Source of the DNA: Pseudoalteromonas luteoviolacea H33-S
GTDB lineage: Bacteria; Pseudomonadota; Gammaproteobacteria; Enterobacterales; Alteromonadaceae
DNA length: 64,000 nucleotides
Direction of reading: 5' to 3'
Assembly (NCBI RefSeq): GCF_001625695.1
Contig: NZ_AUXY01000070.1
Location: 62,001-126,000, forward strand
Shown: in pieces, positions 18,096-27,453 of the stretch
Position numbering within the stretch: position 1 is the stretch's first letter
Layout: every line of letters begins with the position of its first letter
The notes under the pieces: generated by a model
What the model was told of the DNA's origin: nothing
The model's database searches: none
What the model saw: only the letters and a program-made list of their open reading frames with translations
Position numbers and translations under genes: made by a program

Positions 18096-18916
18096 AATTA
18101 CTTGGCTCCTTTTCAGACCCTAGAGCGGTTCAAGGAGCCGTTGATTACCTAAGAACACTTGGGGTAGAAAGCCAATTACACAGTGAAGATGGAAGAACTG
18201 TGTCAGTGTGGGTACAAGAGCAGGATTTGCTGACCGCTCAAGCGATTTGGCAAGAGTTTCTCGATAACCCTTATCATGAAAAGTATAGCAATGCCTCTTG
18301 GCAAGTGGGCGAGACAGACGGCGTATTAAAATATCAAGGCACACAGCTAAACTTATTTCAGCGTTTTGTGCGTCTAAACTGGCTCGTACAGGTTGTCACA
18401 ATCATCGCTTTACTTGTCTACATCAGTTTTTATTTCTTCACGCCATCGGCTGTATTCGAAGCGCTTAAATTTGATATAAACCACCCTTGGAGCTGGCTAA
18501 CTCCTGCTTTTATGCACTTTGGTGCGGTACATTTATTGTTTAACTTAAGCTGGTGGGTTTTTTTGGGTAACCAAATTGTCAATAGAGCAGGTTTTATAAT
18601 TTTGCTATCTCTTTTCACGGTCAGTGCATTATTGAGCAATTGGGCGCAGTTTTTACTTGTGGATGAGAACTTTGGCGGTTTGAGCGGAGTTGTGTACGCA
18701 CAGATGGGATTTTGCTGGATCTACTCATATCTTAATAAAGATGAGCAGGCTATTTTGTCTAAACCCATGATCGGCTTTATGTTGGTGTGGATGATTTTAG
18801 GATTTACTGATGTGCTATTTATCAGTATGGCAAACTGGGCCCATTTAGTTGGACTACTAACCGGAATGAGCCTCGCTGCGATGATGTATCAAACTAGTGG
18901 TAAAGGTACTTCGTAA
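18092..18916 (+). CDS. glpG: Rhomboid intramembrane serine protease
   Basis: This 274-residue protein has a cytoplasmic N-terminal domain (about 1-75) and six predicted membrane segments. The catalytic dyad is visible: Ser198 in GGLSGVVYA and His251 in WAHLVGLLTG. The HLLFNLSWW segment is typical of GlpG. It cleaves transmembrane substrates in the inner membrane. The start is set by the ATGA overlap with glpE. Its end overlaps the convergent FliL-like gene by 23 bases. Confidence 0.95.
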   Translation: MKLLGSFSDPRAVQGAVDYLRTLGVESQLHSEDGRTVSVWVQEQDLLTAQAIWQEFLDNPYHEKYSNASWQVGETDGVLKYQGTQLNLFQRFVRLNWLVQVVTIIALLVYISFYFFTPSAVFEALKFDINHPWSWLTPAFMHFGAVHLLFNLSWWVFLGNQIVNRAGFIILLSLFTVSALLSNWAQFLLVDENFGGLSGVVYAQMGFCWIYSYLNKDEQAILSKPMIGFMLVWMILGFTDVLFISMANWAHLVGLLTGMSLAAMMYQTSGKGTS

Positions 18917-19289
18917 ATAAGACTTCTCGGATAATTTCTTGTCCAGTTTCATCTTTGAGCAGTGTTTTAAGTTTTTCGGCGCAGCGCTTTCTGATCTCTT
19001 CTCGACCAGTAAGAGATTTTATTGTTTCTTCTGGTTCTTTACTCAGTATTTGAACAATTGCATCTCTTAGCAATGGGGTGTGGTGCTCGACTACAGCAAT
19101 ATTGGCAATATCATCCAGCATCAAATCGATAGTAACGCGCACGTATCCGAGCTTTTTATTGGATTGGCCAATATAGTTCGTAATGATATCTGGCTCAAAA
19201 CCGTAATAGCCAACATTTGATTCTGCTTTAAGCTTAAAGCTTGCAACACTGACCGTTAACGCCATAAATAATAAAAGAGTACGAACCAT
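18894..19289 (-). CDS. FliL-like secreted protein
   Basis: This 131-residue protein has a hydrophobic N-terminus resembling a signal peptide (about residues 1-22) and a domain like the periplasmic part of FliL: YVRVTIDLMLDD, HHTPLLRDAIVQIL, REEIRKRCAEKL and a C-terminal EVLFTKYLYH. True FliL stabilises flagellar stators; here no flagellar genes are near and the signal may be cleaved rather than kept as an anchor. It could be a stator-linked accessory protein or an unrelated stomatin-partner homologue. It is transcribed opposite to ubiC. Confidence 0.8.
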   Translation of the reverse strand: MVRTLLLFMALTVSVASFKLKAESNVGYYGFEPDIITNYIGQSNKKLGYVRVTIDLMLDDIANIAVVEHHTPLLRDAIVQILSKEPEETIKSLTGREEIRKRCAEKLKTLLKDETGQEIIREVLFTKYLYH

Positions 19290-19444
19290 AATCGTCTGAA
19301 AATACGTAACTAAATATCAACAATATGGTTAGTTTATACTTAAACTTAAAACATGAACAGCCAGCATTTAGATAATCACGAACTTTTTTGCATTGCTAAG
19401 CTTTGCTATCATGGCAGCGGTTTAGTCTTTATTGAATTATTGCA

Positions 19445-19978
19445 TTGTTAAAACATCCTATTTCTCTAGATTTTAATTGGGGGAGCTGCGACGAGGTTGT
19501 CGTCAAAGCACCTTCAAAAATACATGAACGCTTAATTGAGCAAGGCTCCTTAACGGCATTGTTAAAAAGTCAAAGTGGCAGCTTTAAAGTAAAAGTTCTC
19601 GATGAACAGCATCTGATGTTACCGCCAGATATTGCCAAAGCACTCGAAAGTGAGGTTGAGCAAGCAGTATGTCGGCAGGTGTTACTCTATTGTGATGATT
19701 TGCCCCATGTTTATGCGCAAAGTTGGATTTTGTTGAATGCAAACGAGCAAGGATTGGTAAATCTTGGTGATAAACCGCTGGGCGAGAAGTTATTTCAACA
19801 GTCGCTTTGGCATAGGGGAGCGCTAGAAGTAAGCTATGTTGATGATACCCATTCACATATGCAATTATGTAAACTACTCGGCGCACAGCATGGCCCTATC
19901 TTTGCCAGACGCAGTATATTTACCAAAGGCTCTGCTAAAGTCTTGGTATGCGAAATTTTTAATAATGAGATTAAATAA
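19445..19978 (+). CDS. ubiC: Chorismate pyruvate-lyase
   Basis: This protein of up to 177 residues makes 4-hydroxybenzoate from chorismate, the first committed step of ubiquinone synthesis. It shows the UbiC pattern RQVLLYCDDLPHVYAQSW and KPLGEKLF, and GPIFARRSIF near the C-terminus. An in-frame TGA at 19433 limits the start; the first usable codon is TTG at 19445, with no strong ribosome site. No ATG lies near the family's N-terminus. ubiA follows immediately after the stop. Confidence 0.92.
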   Translation: MLKHPISLDFNWGSCDEVVVKAPSKIHERLIEQGSLTALLKSQSGSFKVKVLDEQHLMLPPDIAKALESEVEQAVCRQVLLYCDDLPHVYAQSWILLNANEQGLVNLGDKPLGEKLFQQSLWHRGALEVSYVDDTHSHMQLCKLLGAQHGPIFARRSIFTKGSAKVLVCEIFNNEIK

Positions 19979-20842
19979 ATGAAAGTAGCGTCGTTGCAAT
20001 ATGCCAATGTTGCCGAATATAAACAATTAATGCGAATTGATAAGCCGATTGGTACATTCTTATTGTTGTGGCCTACTATGTGGAGCCTATGGTTAGCATC
20101 TGAAGGCATGCCAAGCTTTTTACATATTGTAGTTTTTGGCGCAGGGACTTTTATGATGCGCAGTGCTGGTTGTGTAATTAATGATTATGCAGATAGAAAA
20201 GTAGATGGCTCAGTAAAAAGAACAGCAATGCGTCCGCTAGCCCGAGGGGCTGTATCAGAAAAAGAAGCGCTGACGCTCTTTTTCGTGTTGGTCTTACTGT
20301 CATTTTTATTGGTGCTGACTTTAAACTGGCAAACAATCGCCCTGTCAGTCGGCGGAGTTTTGCTAGCGGCTTTATATCCGTTTATGAAGCGATATACGCA
20401 TTTGCCTCAGGTTGTTTTAGGCGCAGCGTTTAGCTGGGGTATCCCTATGTCATTTATGGCTGCTACGGGTGAGGTACCACTTGTGGCATGGCTATTATTC
20501 ATTGCTAATGTTCTGTGGACTGTTGCGTATGACACTATGTATGCAATGGTAGATAGGGACGATGATGTTAAGATCGGGGTTAAATCGACCGCAATTTTAT
20601 TTGGAAAATGGGATAGGCACATTATTGCATTATTAAATATATGCTTCTTAATGTGTATGTTGATAGTGGGTGTTCATTTCATGTTAGGCACTTGGTATTG
20701 GGCTACATTAATTATTGCCACTATGATGTTAGTGTATTTACAACGAGAGATTGTTGAGCGTAATAGAGACGCATGCTTCAAAGCTTTTTTAAATAACAAT
20801 TATGTAGGCTTGACGATATTTATTGGCGTGCTTTTAGGTTAG
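19979..20842 (+). CDS. ubiA: 4-hydroxybenzoate polyprenyltransferase
   Basis: This 287-residue membrane protein with about eight or nine hydrophobic segments attaches the polyprenyl chain to 4-hydroxybenzoate. Both prenyl-diphosphate-binding Asp motifs are visible: NDYADRKVD near residue 65 and [12 protein letters not shown] further on. [15 protein letters not shown] is the usual UbiA N-terminus. The ATG abuts the ubiC stop, so the pair is translationally coupled. Confidence 0.96.
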   Translation: MKVASLQYANVAEYKQLMRIDKPIGTFLLLWPTMWSLWLASEGMPSFLHIVVFGAGTFMMRSAGCVINDYADRKVDGSVKRTAMRPLARGAVSEKEALTLFFVLVLLSFLLVLTLNWQTIALSVGGVLLAALYPFMKRYTHLPQVVLGAAFSWGIPMSFMAATGEVPLVAWLLFIANVLWTVAYDTMYAMVDRDDDVKIGVKSTAILFGKWDRHIIALLNICFLMCMLIVGVHFMLGTWYWATLIIATMMLVYLQREIVERNRDACFKAFLNNNYVGLTIFIGVLLG

Positions 20843-20848
20843 ATTTTT

Positions 20849-20872
20849 GCCCACACCATCTAAAGTGTGGGC
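20849..20872. other. Hairpin between ubiA and LysR gene
   Basis: A perfect 8-bp stem GCCCACAC / GTGTGGGC lies seven bases after the ubiA stop. The T-run is on the wrong side for a ubiA terminator, so it is listed as a hairpin; it could still end transcripts weakly. Confidence 0.45.
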
Positions 20873-20896
20873 TTAGTGCGTCAAGTATAAAAAAAA

Positions 20897-21805
20897 TTAA
20901 GAATGCACCGGCGCACCGTTTACTTGCAATTGAGCGGCTGTTTTTTCAATCAATTGAAGTAGGCTGTTTACATGGCTGTTCCCACTAAGTTGGTGGTTGG
21001 TATTAATAACTAACTGCTCATGACTGTTGTCTTTGTTGGTCTTCAAAAGAACTAGATCAGGGTCTTGTGCAATTGTTTTTGAGTGCTCAATGCTTGCAAT
21101 AGCAAAACTTTGGCTGTTTTTAAGTCCATCAATAACTTGAGTGATATTACCTATCTTCACGCTTGTTGACTTGTTTAGACCTTCTACAGACTCGTTTAAC
21201 ATGCTCTGCACTTGCTTAGACTGCGAGAAGCAGCTGTACATGGGGTACTGAGATAACTCTCCTCTACGGATACACTCTTGTTGGGCAAGAGGGTGTTGCT
21301 TTGATACAAATAAAATCAGCTGATCAGGCAAATGAATATCACTGATAAGGCTTGTTGCAGATGATAAATAAACACTGATATCCACTTCACCTAACTGAAG
21401 CTTTCTAGTTAATTCATGTTCATCTAATAGCTGCATCTCAATTTTAACATTGGGAGAGTCAGCTAAGAATCGGCCACATGACATCGGAACAATTTCGCTT
21501 GCTTTTACGGTGTATCCAACGACCAACTTTTGTTGATCTCTGCCAAATAGGCTTTGTTTAATGGTATTTTTTGTGACGTCCAGTTCACTTAGGGTCGCTT
21601 TACAGTAATTGAGAAACAGCTCACCTTGCTCGGTTAGTTTTACTGAGCGCGTAGAGCGTTTTACCAGCTCACACCCAATTTCATCTTCCAGAGTCTGTAT
21701 ACTTCTCGTTAGAGCTGATGTACTTATCTGGGTTTGTTCGGCAGCTTGTCTAAAGTGACGAAGGTTGCCTAGAGCAACGAATTGCTCAAGTTGTTCAAAT
21801 CTCAT
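20897..21805 (-). CDS. LysR-family transcriptional regulator
   Basis: This 302-residue regulator has an N-terminal winged helix-turn-helix (FVALGNLRHFRQAAEQTQISTSALTRSIQTLE) followed by the effector-binding domain from about residue 90. Its target is unknown: no divergent gene sits at its promoter, which is where LysR regulators usually act. It is followed by a long T-run on its own strand. It differs from well-known members enough that I assign no symbol. Confidence 0.92.
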   Translation of the reverse strand: MRFEQLEQFVALGNLRHFRQAAEQTQISTSALTRSIQTLEDEIGCELVKRSTRSVKLTEQGELFLNYCKATLSELDVTKNTIKQSLFGRDQQKLVVGYTVKASEIVPMSCGRFLADSPNVKIEMQLLDEHELTRKLQLGEVDISVYLSSATSLISDIHLPDQLILFVSKQHPLAQQECIRRGELSQYPMYSCFSQSKQVQSMLNESVEGLNKSTSVKIGNITQVIDGLKNSQSFAIASIEHSKTIAQDPDLVLLKTNKDNSHEQLVINTNHQLSGNSHVNSLLQLIEKTAAQLQVNGAPVHS

Positions 21806-21915
21806 TTGAAATTCCTTTTATTTCAACAAAAATGCAATCATGACGTTGATTTCCTAATACTAATACAGTTTCAGGAAACATCCAAGTGAATTTTTTACAT
21901 TTCGCTTACAAAGTT

Positions 21916-23442
21916 TTAGTCGGGATATGTATCCCTGATTAAAATGAATTGTTCCAGATTATTTATAAATAAATCAACTAATTTGGGATCAAATTGCTTG
22001 GATTTTTGAGATTTTATCTCGTCAAGTACTTTTTCTAGGGACCATGCCGACTTGTAGCAACGTTTACTGCCTAATGCGTCGAAAACATCAGCTATTGCGG
22101 TAATTCTTCCAACAATATCAATGTCTTCGCCTTTCAAGCCTTGAGGGTAACCGGAACCATCCCATTTTTCGTGATGCTGGTGAGCAATTGTTGCGCCGCA
22201 TTGCAATATTTCATTCGTTGATTTTTTCAAGATATCGTAGCCCAGCTGGGCATGTGTTTTCATTATTTCCCATTCATCACTGGTCAGTTTAGCAGGCTTA
22301 TTTAATATCACGTCGGGAATACCAATCTTACCAATATCATGTAAGGGAGATGCCATTTTGATTATTTCGGCTTGGTAACTATTGATGCCTGATAATTCAG
22401 CGAGTAACTTGCTATACATCGCGACACGTTTAACGTGTGACCCGGTTTCTTTTGACCGTTTTTCTACCGCTTCGCCTAAAATGTAGGATAGTTCACGTTG
22501 TGACTCTTTGACGGTTTCACGTAATTTTATATTGTCGTGTGCCAGTGCAATGTTGTTTGCGAAAAACTCAAGGAGTTGGCAATCGGTGCTGCGTAGAGAG
22601 CTTTCTTTACTGACGTATAGCATGGTCTCCAGCCCACCTTTAGAGGTGAAATAGCCGACATATTCATTGCAAGACTTGCAAGAAGTCTTTTTGTTATGTG
22701 TTTCGATGAATAAGTTTTTAACGTTATTTGGGATTTTATCTGAGCTTGGCTCTATGCCTTCTCCTGAAGCGGCTAAAAGTTTGAATTGAGAGCCAGAGTC
22801 TGTTTGCTTATTGGTTGCTGCGGCGCAATAAATTTCTGAATCAGATAGTCCTAAGACTTGTGCAACATGCTCTAAGATAGTTGATGCAAAATCTTGCACA
22901 TTATCACATTCCAAAAAGCTAGATGATGCAGCAATAATCCTCTCTAGGCCTTTTTTGTGCAGCTCTATTGTTTGAATGTCTCGGTGTGAGCGAAGTGCAG
23001 AGTAAAGAAGTGTTTTTAATTTTACAGCGGTGAGCTCTGTTTTATTTTTATAGTCGTTAATATCGTAATCGCGGATCACAGATTCTTCAGGGGCTTCTCC
23101 TGGTTGACCTGTTCGGAGAATTAATCTGATGTCATGGTTAGCCATTTCATTGCGGATGAACTTAATTAGGTCGAGTCCCGCATGGTTGTTCTCCATGACA
23201 ACGTCAATGAGACCAACTGATATACAATCTTGGGTCTCTAATATTTCCATGGCTTGTTTGGCCGAATAAGCGTGATGAAAACGTAATGCTTTATCCTCAA
23301 ACTTAAAATCAGAAAGAACTAATTTAGTGACTTGGTGAATGTCCTCCTCATCATCAACGACTAGCACATCCCAAAAAGCACGCTCTTCAGGTTGTGATGT
23401 TTCTTCTCTTAGTTGCTCATTTGAAAAAAGAAAACCGCTCAC
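21916..23442 (-). CDS. Response regulator with DUF3369 and HD-GYP domains
   Basis: This 508-residue protein has a receiver domain (VVDDEEDIHQV, phospho-acceptor in GLIDVVMEN), a central DUF3369 GAF-like sensor region (about residues 160-310), and a C-terminal HD-GYP domain with HDIGKIGIP, HHEKWDGSGYPQG and ADVFDAL. HD-GYP enzymes hydrolyse cyclic di-GMP, so it probably lowers this messenger on phosphorylation or ligand sensing. No partner histidine kinase is adjacent. All metal-binding motif residues look intact. Confidence 0.94.
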   Translation of the reverse strand: MSGFLFSNEQLREETSQPEERAFWDVLVVDDEEDIHQVTKLVLSDFKFEDKALRFHHAYSAKQAMEILETQDCISVGLIDVVMENNHAGLDLIKFIRNEMANHDIRLILRTGQPGEAPEESVIRDYDINDYKNKTELTAVKLKTLLYSALRSHRDIQTIELHKKGLERIIAASSSFLECDNVQDFASTILEHVAQVLGLSDSEIYCAAATNKQTDSGSQFKLLAASGEGIEPSSDKIPNNVKNLFIETHNKKTSCKSCNEYVGYFTSKGGLETMLYVSKESSLRSTDCQLLEFFANNIALAHDNIKLRETVKESQRELSYILGEAVEKRSKETGSHVKRVAMYSKLLAELSGINSYQAEIIKMASPLHDIGKIGIPDVILNKPAKLTSDEWEIMKTHAQLGYDILKKSTNEILQCGATIAHQHHEKWDGSGYPQGLKGEDIDIVGRITAIADVFDALGSKRCYKSAWSLEKVLDEIKSQKSKQFDPKLVDLFINNLEQFILIRDTYPD

Positions 23443-23499
23443 ACATGACCCACCTTTAACTATTGATAATCTCAGTATAGTAAGGTCAAAACGAGTTGC

Positions 23500-23898
23500 T
23501 TACTCTTGCATCGGCTTTTTTTCGATATTATTGAGTTCAATTTCTATTGCATCACACGAAATATGGATTTCGTAAAGTGAGAGCATAAGAGAAGCAACTA
23601 GACAGCAAAGGCTGGCGCCAAACAGCACTATCCCGAGCAAGCTGATGTCAATAAACAGGGCAAACATAGAAAGGGTACAGAGGATAAATGAAAAGACTCC
23701 CCAAACTTGCATTAAACGGATCAGTTTAATACGTTTTTTTAAGTTGTTGATTTGCTTAACAACAAGCGGGCGCAATGTATTCCCTTCACGTGCGTTGAGC
23801 TCTCGGATTAACTGAGCAAGCACTAAAAAACGATTTGTGTAAGCCAATAATAACAACGAAATTGCGGGAAATAATAACCCTGGGGTGGTAAGCGTCAT
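23500..23898 (-). CDS. DUF2721 family membrane protein
   Basis: This 132-residue protein has an N-terminal hydrophobic helix, a basic region (NNLKKRIKLIRL) and two further hydrophobic segments, with ALFIDISLLGIVLFGASL in the last part. Length and layout fit the DUF2721 family of small inner-membrane proteins with no known function. It is divergent from the DUF2007 gene. Confidence 0.8.
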   Translation of the reverse strand: MTLTTPGLLFPAISLLLLAYTNRFLVLAQLIRELNAREGNTLRPLVVKQINNLKKRIKLIRLMQVWGVFSFILCTLSMFALFIDISLLGIVLFGASLCCLVASLMLSLYEIHISCDAIEIELNNIEKKPMQE

Positions 23899-23960
23899 AG
23901 AGCTCTTCCAAATTACACACTACAATATTGTTTATGATAGCAAAATTAACATTGAGTGCG

Positions 23961-24284
23961 ATGGTTAATGATTTAGATAAATGGTGCTGTGTCTTTAGCA
24001 CTGATAATATGATCGAAGCTCACCTTGTGAATGGTCTCTTGCATCAAGCTCGTATCAAGACGACCATGCAAGGGGAGGCATTATCATCTACCCTTGGGGA
24101 GCTTCCGTTTGCTGATAATACCATTAAGATCTTTGTGCCTGCGATAAAGTTGCCCCTTGGAGAAGAAATATTGGTAAACTACCACCAGAAAAAATCAAAA
24201 TTAGATTGGCAATGTCAGCATTGCAATGAGCTCAATGGCTCAGCTTTCGAGTATTGTTGGCACTGTGGAAGAGAGTATGAGTAA
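23961..24284 (+). CDS. DUF2007 domain protein with C-terminal zinc ribbon
   Basis: This protein of about 107 residues has the putative signal-transducing DUF2007 domain (CVFSTDNMIEAHLVNGLLHQA, IKIFVPA), then a C-terminal CxxC...CxxC zinc ribbon (CQHCNE, CWHCGRE). ATG 23961 gives the most family-like start; in-frame starts at 23928 and 23934 would add up to 11 residues. It overlaps the DUF416 gene by eight bases, so the two are likely coupled. Molecular function is unknown. Confidence 0.82.
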   Translation: MVNDLDKWCCVFSTDNMIEAHLVNGLLHQARIKTTMQGEALSSTLGELPFADNTIKIFVPAIKLPLGEEILVNYHQKKSKLDWQCQHCNELNGSAFEYCWHCGREYE

Positions 24285-24876
24285 AGCAAATAACTTTCAG
24301 CGCATTCGTGAACTGAACTATTTACAAAAAGCGGTACTTGCTGCAGCTATTTTGGAAAGAATGACACCAAACTATGGATTATTTAGCGAAGCGACAGGGT
24401 TTGGCGATGAGCAAGTTTTTAGAAGTGCACTGAATTTATGCTGGGAAAAGCTGTTATTGCCAAAAAGTAAAATCAGCTTAGAAAAGCAAATTGAGAAAAT
24501 AGAGCCTAACGTCCCCGAATTATCTGACTTCGATATGTTTGGTACATACCCTGCGATAGATGTCGCAACTGCATTATTGGGTTTTATCCAAGGGATCATG
24601 ACCAAAGATGACGTAGAATTTGTCAATGTCGCAAAAATATCGCAGGCCACTGTGGCGCGATATATCGAGTTTTTATTCGCCCAAGAAGATGTTATTCCTG
24701 ACAATAAACAGGTTCGTGAGCACCCATTGATGCAATATGAAATTGAAGTATTGGGCGAGCTAATAGATTTTGTTGAAAATATGGGACGTATTTCTTCTGA
24801 AAGCGTTAAACAGTTAAAAGCGCAAGCGATAATTGATGGTCAAACGAACATTGGCTTGGCCATCGAGAATGTGTAG
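24277..24876 (+). CDS. yjaG: YjaG-like DUF416 family protein
   Basis: This 199-residue helical protein matches the DUF416 / YjaG family: LQKAVLAAAILERMTPNY, then FRSALNLCWEKL, FDMFGTYPAIDVATAL and QATVARYIEF. The ATG at 24277 overlaps the previous stop and has GAAGAGAG upstream. E. coli YjaG has no established function. It ends 24 bases before tsaD. Confidence 0.88.
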   Translation: MSKANNFQRIRELNYLQKAVLAAAILERMTPNYGLFSEATGFGDEQVFRSALNLCWEKLLLPKSKISLEKQIEKIEPNVPELSDFDMFGTYPAIDVATALLGFIQGIMTKDDVEFVNVAKISQATVARYIEFLFAQEDVIPDNKQVREHPLMQYEIEVLGELIDFVENMGRISSESVKQLKAQAIIDGQTNIGLAIENV

Positions 24877-24900
24877 TAAAAAGTGTAGTGGAGAATAAGA

Positions 24901-25917
24901 TTGCGTATTTTAGGTATTGAATCTTCCTGTGATGAAACTGGCATCGCTATTTATGATGATGAACAAGGATTGCTTGCTCATCAGCTCTACAGTCAAGTTA
25001 AAGTGCATGCCGATTATGGTGGGGTCGTCCCGGAGCTTGCGTCTCGGGATCATGTACGTAAAACTATTCCACTGATTGAAGCTGCTTTTGAGCAGGCTGG
25101 TTGTGGTCCAGAGTCATTAGATGGTATTGCCTATACGGCGGGACCAGGTTTGGTAGGAGCATTGCTGGTGGGCACTTCTATCGGGCGTTCTCTGGCATTT
25201 GGCTGGAATATTCCTGCGGTTGCTGTACATCATATGGAGGGCCATTTACTTGCACCCATGTTAGAAGATGACAAACCCGAGTTTCCCTTTGTAGCACTTT
25301 TGGTGTCAGGTGGGCACACTATGATGGTTAAAGTGGCTGGGATTGGTGAGTATGAGATCTTAGGTGAGTCTGTGGATGATGCCGCAGGTGAAGCATTTGA
25401 TAAAACTGCGAAGCTATTAGGTTTAGATTATCCAGGTGGCCCATTGCTCGCAAAACTTGCGACACAGGGAGTGCCTGGACGTTTTGTATTCCCTAGGCCA
25501 ATGACCGACCGACCTGGGCTGGACTTTAGCTTTAGTGGTCTTAAAACCGCAGCAGCGAACACGATAAAGAATGAAGGTGATGACACACAGACTAAAGCTG
25601 ACATTGCGCATGCGTTTCAAACTGCTGTCATTGATACATTGGCAATTAAGTGTAAACGCGCATTAAAGCAAACAGGCATAAAACGCCTTGTCATCGCTGG
25701 TGGGGTGAGTGCTAACGTTGAACTGAGAACAAAGCTTGAGCGTATGATGCAAGGTATGAAAGGGCGTGTTTACTATCCTCGTACTGAATTTTGTACGGAT
25801 AACGGGGCTATGATTGCGTTTGCTGGTATGCAGCGTTTAAAAGCAGGTCATACAGCACCGCTTGATATGAAAACCCAACCTCGCTGGCCATTAGATAGCC
25901 TACCTGCGATTTCTTAA
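24901..25917 (+). CDS. tsaD: tRNA threonylcarbamoyladenosine synthase subunit TsaD
   Basis: This 338-residue ASKHA-fold protein has [12 protein letters not shown], the metal-binding HMEGH motif, LVSGGHTMM, and [10 protein letters not shown] near the C-terminus. With TsaB and TsaE it transfers the threonylcarbamoyl group to A37 of ANN-decoding tRNAs. The start is TTG at 24901, supported by GGAGAA nine bases upstream and by family length (E. coli 337). It is convergent with plsY and overlaps it by four bases. Confidence 0.97.
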   Translation: MRILGIESSCDETGIAIYDDEQGLLAHQLYSQVKVHADYGGVVPELASRDHVRKTIPLIEAAFEQAGCGPESLDGIAYTAGPGLVGALLVGTSIGRSLAFGWNIPAVAVHHMEGHLLAPMLEDDKPEFPFVALLVSGGHTMMVKVAGIGEYEILGESVDDAAGEAFDKTAKLLGLDYPGGPLLAKLATQGVPGRFVFPRPMTDRPGLDFSFSGLKTAAANTIKNEGDDTQTKADIAHAFQTAVIDTLAIKCKRALKQTGIKRLVIAGGVSANVELRTKLERMMQGMKGRVYYPRTEFCTDNGAMIAFAGMQRLKAGHTAPLDMKTQPRWPLDSLPAIS

Positions 25918-26510
25918 TCTTTTTCAGTGTTTTTCTTCCCGACTTTAGGCTCCTTTCCTTGGAGGAGCCTAGAGATGTTTGCTCTGTGACGGAAAATAAT
26001 TAGCAGCGTTAAAAAGCCAACTGGGAGCGTGTATTGTGGCTTGATAATCCAAGTATAAAGCGGTGCTGCGGTGACGGTCACGATGGCTGCAAGGGAGGAA
26101 AAACGAAAAGCCCAAAGAACAAGCAACCATGTCACTATGAGCATGCCCGCCAAAGGTAAGCCAATGGGCAATAAAGCCCCAAACGCGGTGGCGACCGCTT
26201 TCCCACCGTTAAAGTGGAAAAAAACGGGGTAAATATGTCCAAGACAAGCACTCACTGCGACCGCCCCTAACCAAATCGGTTCTATATTTAAGAAATAAGC
26301 GCCCCAAACTGGAATAGTGCCTTTTAAAACATCAAAAATAAGTACCAATGCCGCCGGCAGTTTTCCTCCAATGCGTAATACATTGGTGGCGCCCGGATTA
26401 TTCGAACCTGAAAAGCGGGGATCAGGCAAAGAGAACAGCCTTGATATTAAAATCGCTGAGGAAATCGAACCAAATAAATAAGCACAAATACACATTAAAA
26501 TGACTAACAC
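25914..26510 (-). CDS. plsY: Acyl-phosphate glycerol-3-phosphate acyltransferase
   Basis: This 198-residue inner-membrane protein has five hydrophobic segments and the three conserved loops: [11 protein letters not shown] with [34 protein letters not shown], and FRHRANI near the C-terminus. It acylates glycerol 3-phosphate using acyl phosphate, starting phospholipid synthesis. It is divergent from folB, a common arrangement in gammaproteobacteria. Confidence 0.96.
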   Translation of the reverse strand: MLVILMCICAYLFGSISSAILISRLFSLPDPRFSGSNNPGATNVLRIGGKLPAALVLIFDVLKGTIPVWGAYFLNIEPIWLGAVAVSACLGHIYPVFFHFNGGKAVATAFGALLPIGLPLAGMLIVTWLLVLWAFRFSSLAAIVTVTAAPLYTWIIKPQYTLPVGFLTLLIIFRHRANISRLLQGKEPKVGKKNTEKD

Positions 26511-26615
26511 AAGCTTCCTTATTTTTTATTGCTCTGTTTTGGGCTATGATCGCGATTCTTTTTACACGGCCTAATATTATTCGCCGACCCCGTTTTAGTC
26601 ATGCTAGGAGTATAC

Positions 26616-26966
26616 ATGGACAAGGTCTATATCTCGCAATTACACGTCGAGACCATAATAGGAGTTTACGACTTTGAGAAAGAAAGTAAACAAAGCCTTT
26701 ATTTTGATATTGAAATGTCTACAGATATTACCCCAGCAGCGCAAACTGACGATATAAATCTTACCGTAGATTACGCAAAAGTCAGCGAACGAGTGATTGG
26801 TTTATCTGAATCAATTCAAGTAGAGCTATTGGAAACTTTGCTAGAAAAATTGGCTAAGATGATTTTGGCTGAATTCTCTGTCAGTGATGTTCGAATTAAA
26901 GTCAGTAAACCAGCAGCCGTCGCACAAGCAGCTACAGTTGGCATTGAAATATATCGGAAAAAATAG
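26616..26966 (+). CDS. folB: Dihydroneopterin aldolase
   Basis: This 116-residue enzyme starts at ATG 26616 with AGGAG upstream. It has the family pattern VETIIGVYDFE with the catalytic Glu, TVDYAKVSE, LLETLLEKLA and KVSKPAAV. It makes 6-hydroxymethyl-dihydropterin, the substrate for FolK. folK follows after one base. Confidence 0.95.
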   Translation: MDKVYISQLHVETIIGVYDFEKESKQSLYFDIEMSTDITPAAQTDDINLTVDYAKVSERVIGLSESIQVELLETLLEKLAKMILAEFSVSDVRIKVSKPAAVAQAATVGIEIYRKK

Positions 26967-26967
26967 C

Positions 26968-27447
26968 ATGTCAGAGATTTATATCAGTATTGGTTCCAAT
27001 GTAGATCGGGAACGGCATTTTAAAAATGGGTTGACGGCTTTAATTAACCATTTTCCAGATTATAAACATTCAAATGTTTATGAGAGCGAGCCGGTGGGAT
27101 TTAATGGGCGTAACTTCTTCAATTCAGTATTTGCTGCTAATACACACATGTCAGTGGATGAAGTTTGTCACTTACTCAAAAAGATTGAGCGTGATAACGG
27201 TCGCACGCAAGGCGATAAAAAGTTTAGCCCTCGCACTTTAGATCTCGATTTGTTGCTTTATGATGATTTGATCTGTGAGCAACCTGCGCAGTTACCTAGA
27301 GACGAAATTACTAAAAATGCTTTTGTACTATTGCCTTTGTCCGAAGTCGGCGGGCATATTGCGCTCCCAACCACAGGTGAAACTATTTTATCTATCTGGG
27401 AAAACTATCATAACCCTAGTCAAAAACTATGGAAAGTGGAGTTCTAA
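26968..27447 (+). CDS. folK: Hydroxymethyl-dihydropterin pyrophosphokinase
   Basis: This 159-residue enzyme begins MSEIYISIGSNVDRE and has YESEPVGF, RTQGDKKFSPRTLDLDLLLY, and PRDEITKNAFVLLPL. It pyrophosphorylates the FolB product for folate synthesis. In-frame ATGs inside folB are rejected because they add 28 unrelated residues. It is coupled to folB by a one-base gap. Confidence 0.95.
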   Translation: MSEIYISIGSNVDRERHFKNGLTALINHFPDYKHSNVYESEPVGFNGRNFFNSVFAANTHMSVDEVCHLLKKIERDNGRTQGDKKFSPRTLDLDLLLYDDLICEQPAQLPRDEITKNAFVLLPLSEVGGHIALPTTGETILSIWENYHNPSQKLWKVEF

Positions 27448-27453
27448 TTTATA

